A stretch of 6,067 nt of DNA, from assembly GCA_903885865.1 (NCBI GenBank), contig CAISKH010000188.1:1-6067 (forward strand), read 5' to 3'. Both the position numbers and the translations under genes were made by a program. The stretch is from an uncultured Mucilaginibacter sp. Its GTDB lineage: Bacteria; Bacteroidota; Bacteroidia; Sphingobacteriales; Sphingobacteriaceae. Below are positions 5,453 through 6,067 of this stretch, piece after piece; positions within the stretch are counted from its first letter, which is position 1; each line of letters begins with the position of its first letter. Below the pieces are notes generated by a model, which made no database searches, was not told the DNA's origin, and saw only the letters and a list, made by a program, of their open reading frames with translations.

Positions 5453-6067
5453 TCAGCTGCCAACATTCCATGCCACACGCTGGAGCCTCCCTGACACGCG
5501 CTTTAAGGTGTCGATAAGTTCCACCTCTTCCGGCAATATACCTGTCACCAAATCTTTAAATGTGGTACGGTAGGGTTGGCGGATCGCTGCCCAGGTCGCT
5601 TCCGACTCCGCGTAGATAATGGCATTTTGCGGCGGTGCGCTCAGCCAGCCGTTATTATTCTTGTATGTCAAAATATCATCTTTTCCGACCATGTTTAACA
5701 ATTTATCAAACTCATCTGAATCAAAAAAGGCGGCGACGGCGGCATCTTTCAATAACATATGTATATCATAGATATGCCTGATCTTTTTCGCCAAATCCTC
5801 GTAGGGTTGTTCGGTGTAAGAGAACCTGACCAGGCTCATGATCTTTTCACAGATCGTACGTTCTTTAGTCAGCACCCTGACGGTGAACGCCTGTAACCCA
5901 TATTCGTCGATCAATGCCTGCTGCCCATTGCTTCGCATCATTTCAGCAATAAAGCTGCTGACTTCAGCGGTGGTATAAGGCTCGAAGTTACCCAGCCAGG
6001 TGGCTTCGACAACGATGTGTTCGCGGATCTGTCCAAATTCGCCTTTGAATTCTCCCTTGGCATATGC
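5453..6067 (-). CDS. AbiEii/AbiGii-family nucleotidyltransferase toxin, C-terminal part (N-terminus beyond window)
   Basis: The frame is open from the right window edge to the TGA at 5453-5455, giving 204 codons. The internal ATG at 5941 is not the start, because conserved sequence continues upstream of it (HIVVEATWLGNFEP at fragment residues 17-30). Family marks include the VEATWLG/P segment, the FTVRVL strand at 61-66, the TICEKI helix motif at 71-76 with E74-K75, and KIRHIYDIHML at 95-105 with R97, Y100 and D101. The last two correspond to the conserved C-terminal catalytic motifs of the family. The N-terminal nucleotidyltransferase motifs (glycine-serine and paired aspartates) would lie off the window, so activity cannot be judged. 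In type IV toxin-antitoxin systems this protein modifies a cellular RNA substrate and is paired with a DNA-binding antitoxin (AbiEi-like), usually encoded just upstream, here to the right of 6067. It converges on the GH3 gene across 507 bp of non-coding DNA and may belong to an inserted element. Confidence 0.85.
   Translation of the reverse strand, partial: AYAKGEFKGEFGQIREHIVVEATWLGNFEPYTTAEVSSFIAEMMRSNGQQALIDEYGLQAFTVRVLTKERTICEKIMSLVRFSYTEQPYEDLAKKIRHIYDIHMLLKDAAVAAFFDSDEFDKLLNMVGKDDILTYKNNNGWLSAPPQNAIIYAESEATWAAIRQPYRTTFKDLVTGILPEEVELIDTLKRVSGRLQRVAWNVGS

Noticed and set aside
5939..5941. ATG as the start of the toxin gene
   Set aside because: The frame continues open upstream to the window edge and encodes conserved family sequence there (VEATWLG and a following proline), so this methionine is internal.

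Overview
The window looks like a Bacteroidota chromosome, most likely a sphingobacterial relative of Mucilaginibacter or Pedobacter. The reasons are the AT-rich intergenic DNA, a -7 promoter element of the TAnnTTTG type, start codons preceded by A-rich sequence instead of Shine-Dalgarno sites, and a GH3 protein with the N-terminal layout common in this phylum. This placement is inference from sequence character, not from a database match.

Left part (1-2367, minus strand): a two-gene glycosylation cassette. A DPM1/GtrB-like family 2 glycosyltransferase with two C-terminal membrane helices is followed, 49 bp downstream, by a polytopic GT-C type glycosyltransferase whose C-terminal TPR region runs off the left edge. 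The probable division of labour is that the first enzyme loads a sugar onto a polyprenyl phosphate on the cytoplasmic face, and the second transfers it to an acceptor on the periplasmic face.

Middle (2368-4945): a 211-bp divergent intergenic region carries a good -7 element and two abutting palindromes. It leads into a complete 788-residue secreted GH3 beta-glycosidase on the plus strand, with both catalytic carboxylates present and a canonical EF-hand-type loop near the N-terminus.

Right part (4946-6067): about 500 bp of non-coding DNA, then the C-terminal two thirds or so of an AbiEii/AbiGii-family nucleotidyltransferase toxin on the minus strand, open at the right edge. Just after the GH3 gene there is a strong hairpin whose T-tract lies on the minus strand. 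Directly upstream of it on that strand is a stretch of about 19 bp resembling the 3' end of a tRNA gene (T-stem, acceptor strand, discriminator) with no tRNA body attached. The simplest reading is a tRNA 3'-end attachment-site scar plus the old tRNA terminator. That would mark the boundary between host DNA (GH3 side) and an integrated element carrying the toxin. Several short direct repeats lie in the first 400 bp inside this proposed boundary.

I found no CRISPR array, no transposase or integrase, no complete tRNA or rRNA gene, and no clearly novel protein system. The proposed element boundary is the part most worth checking.
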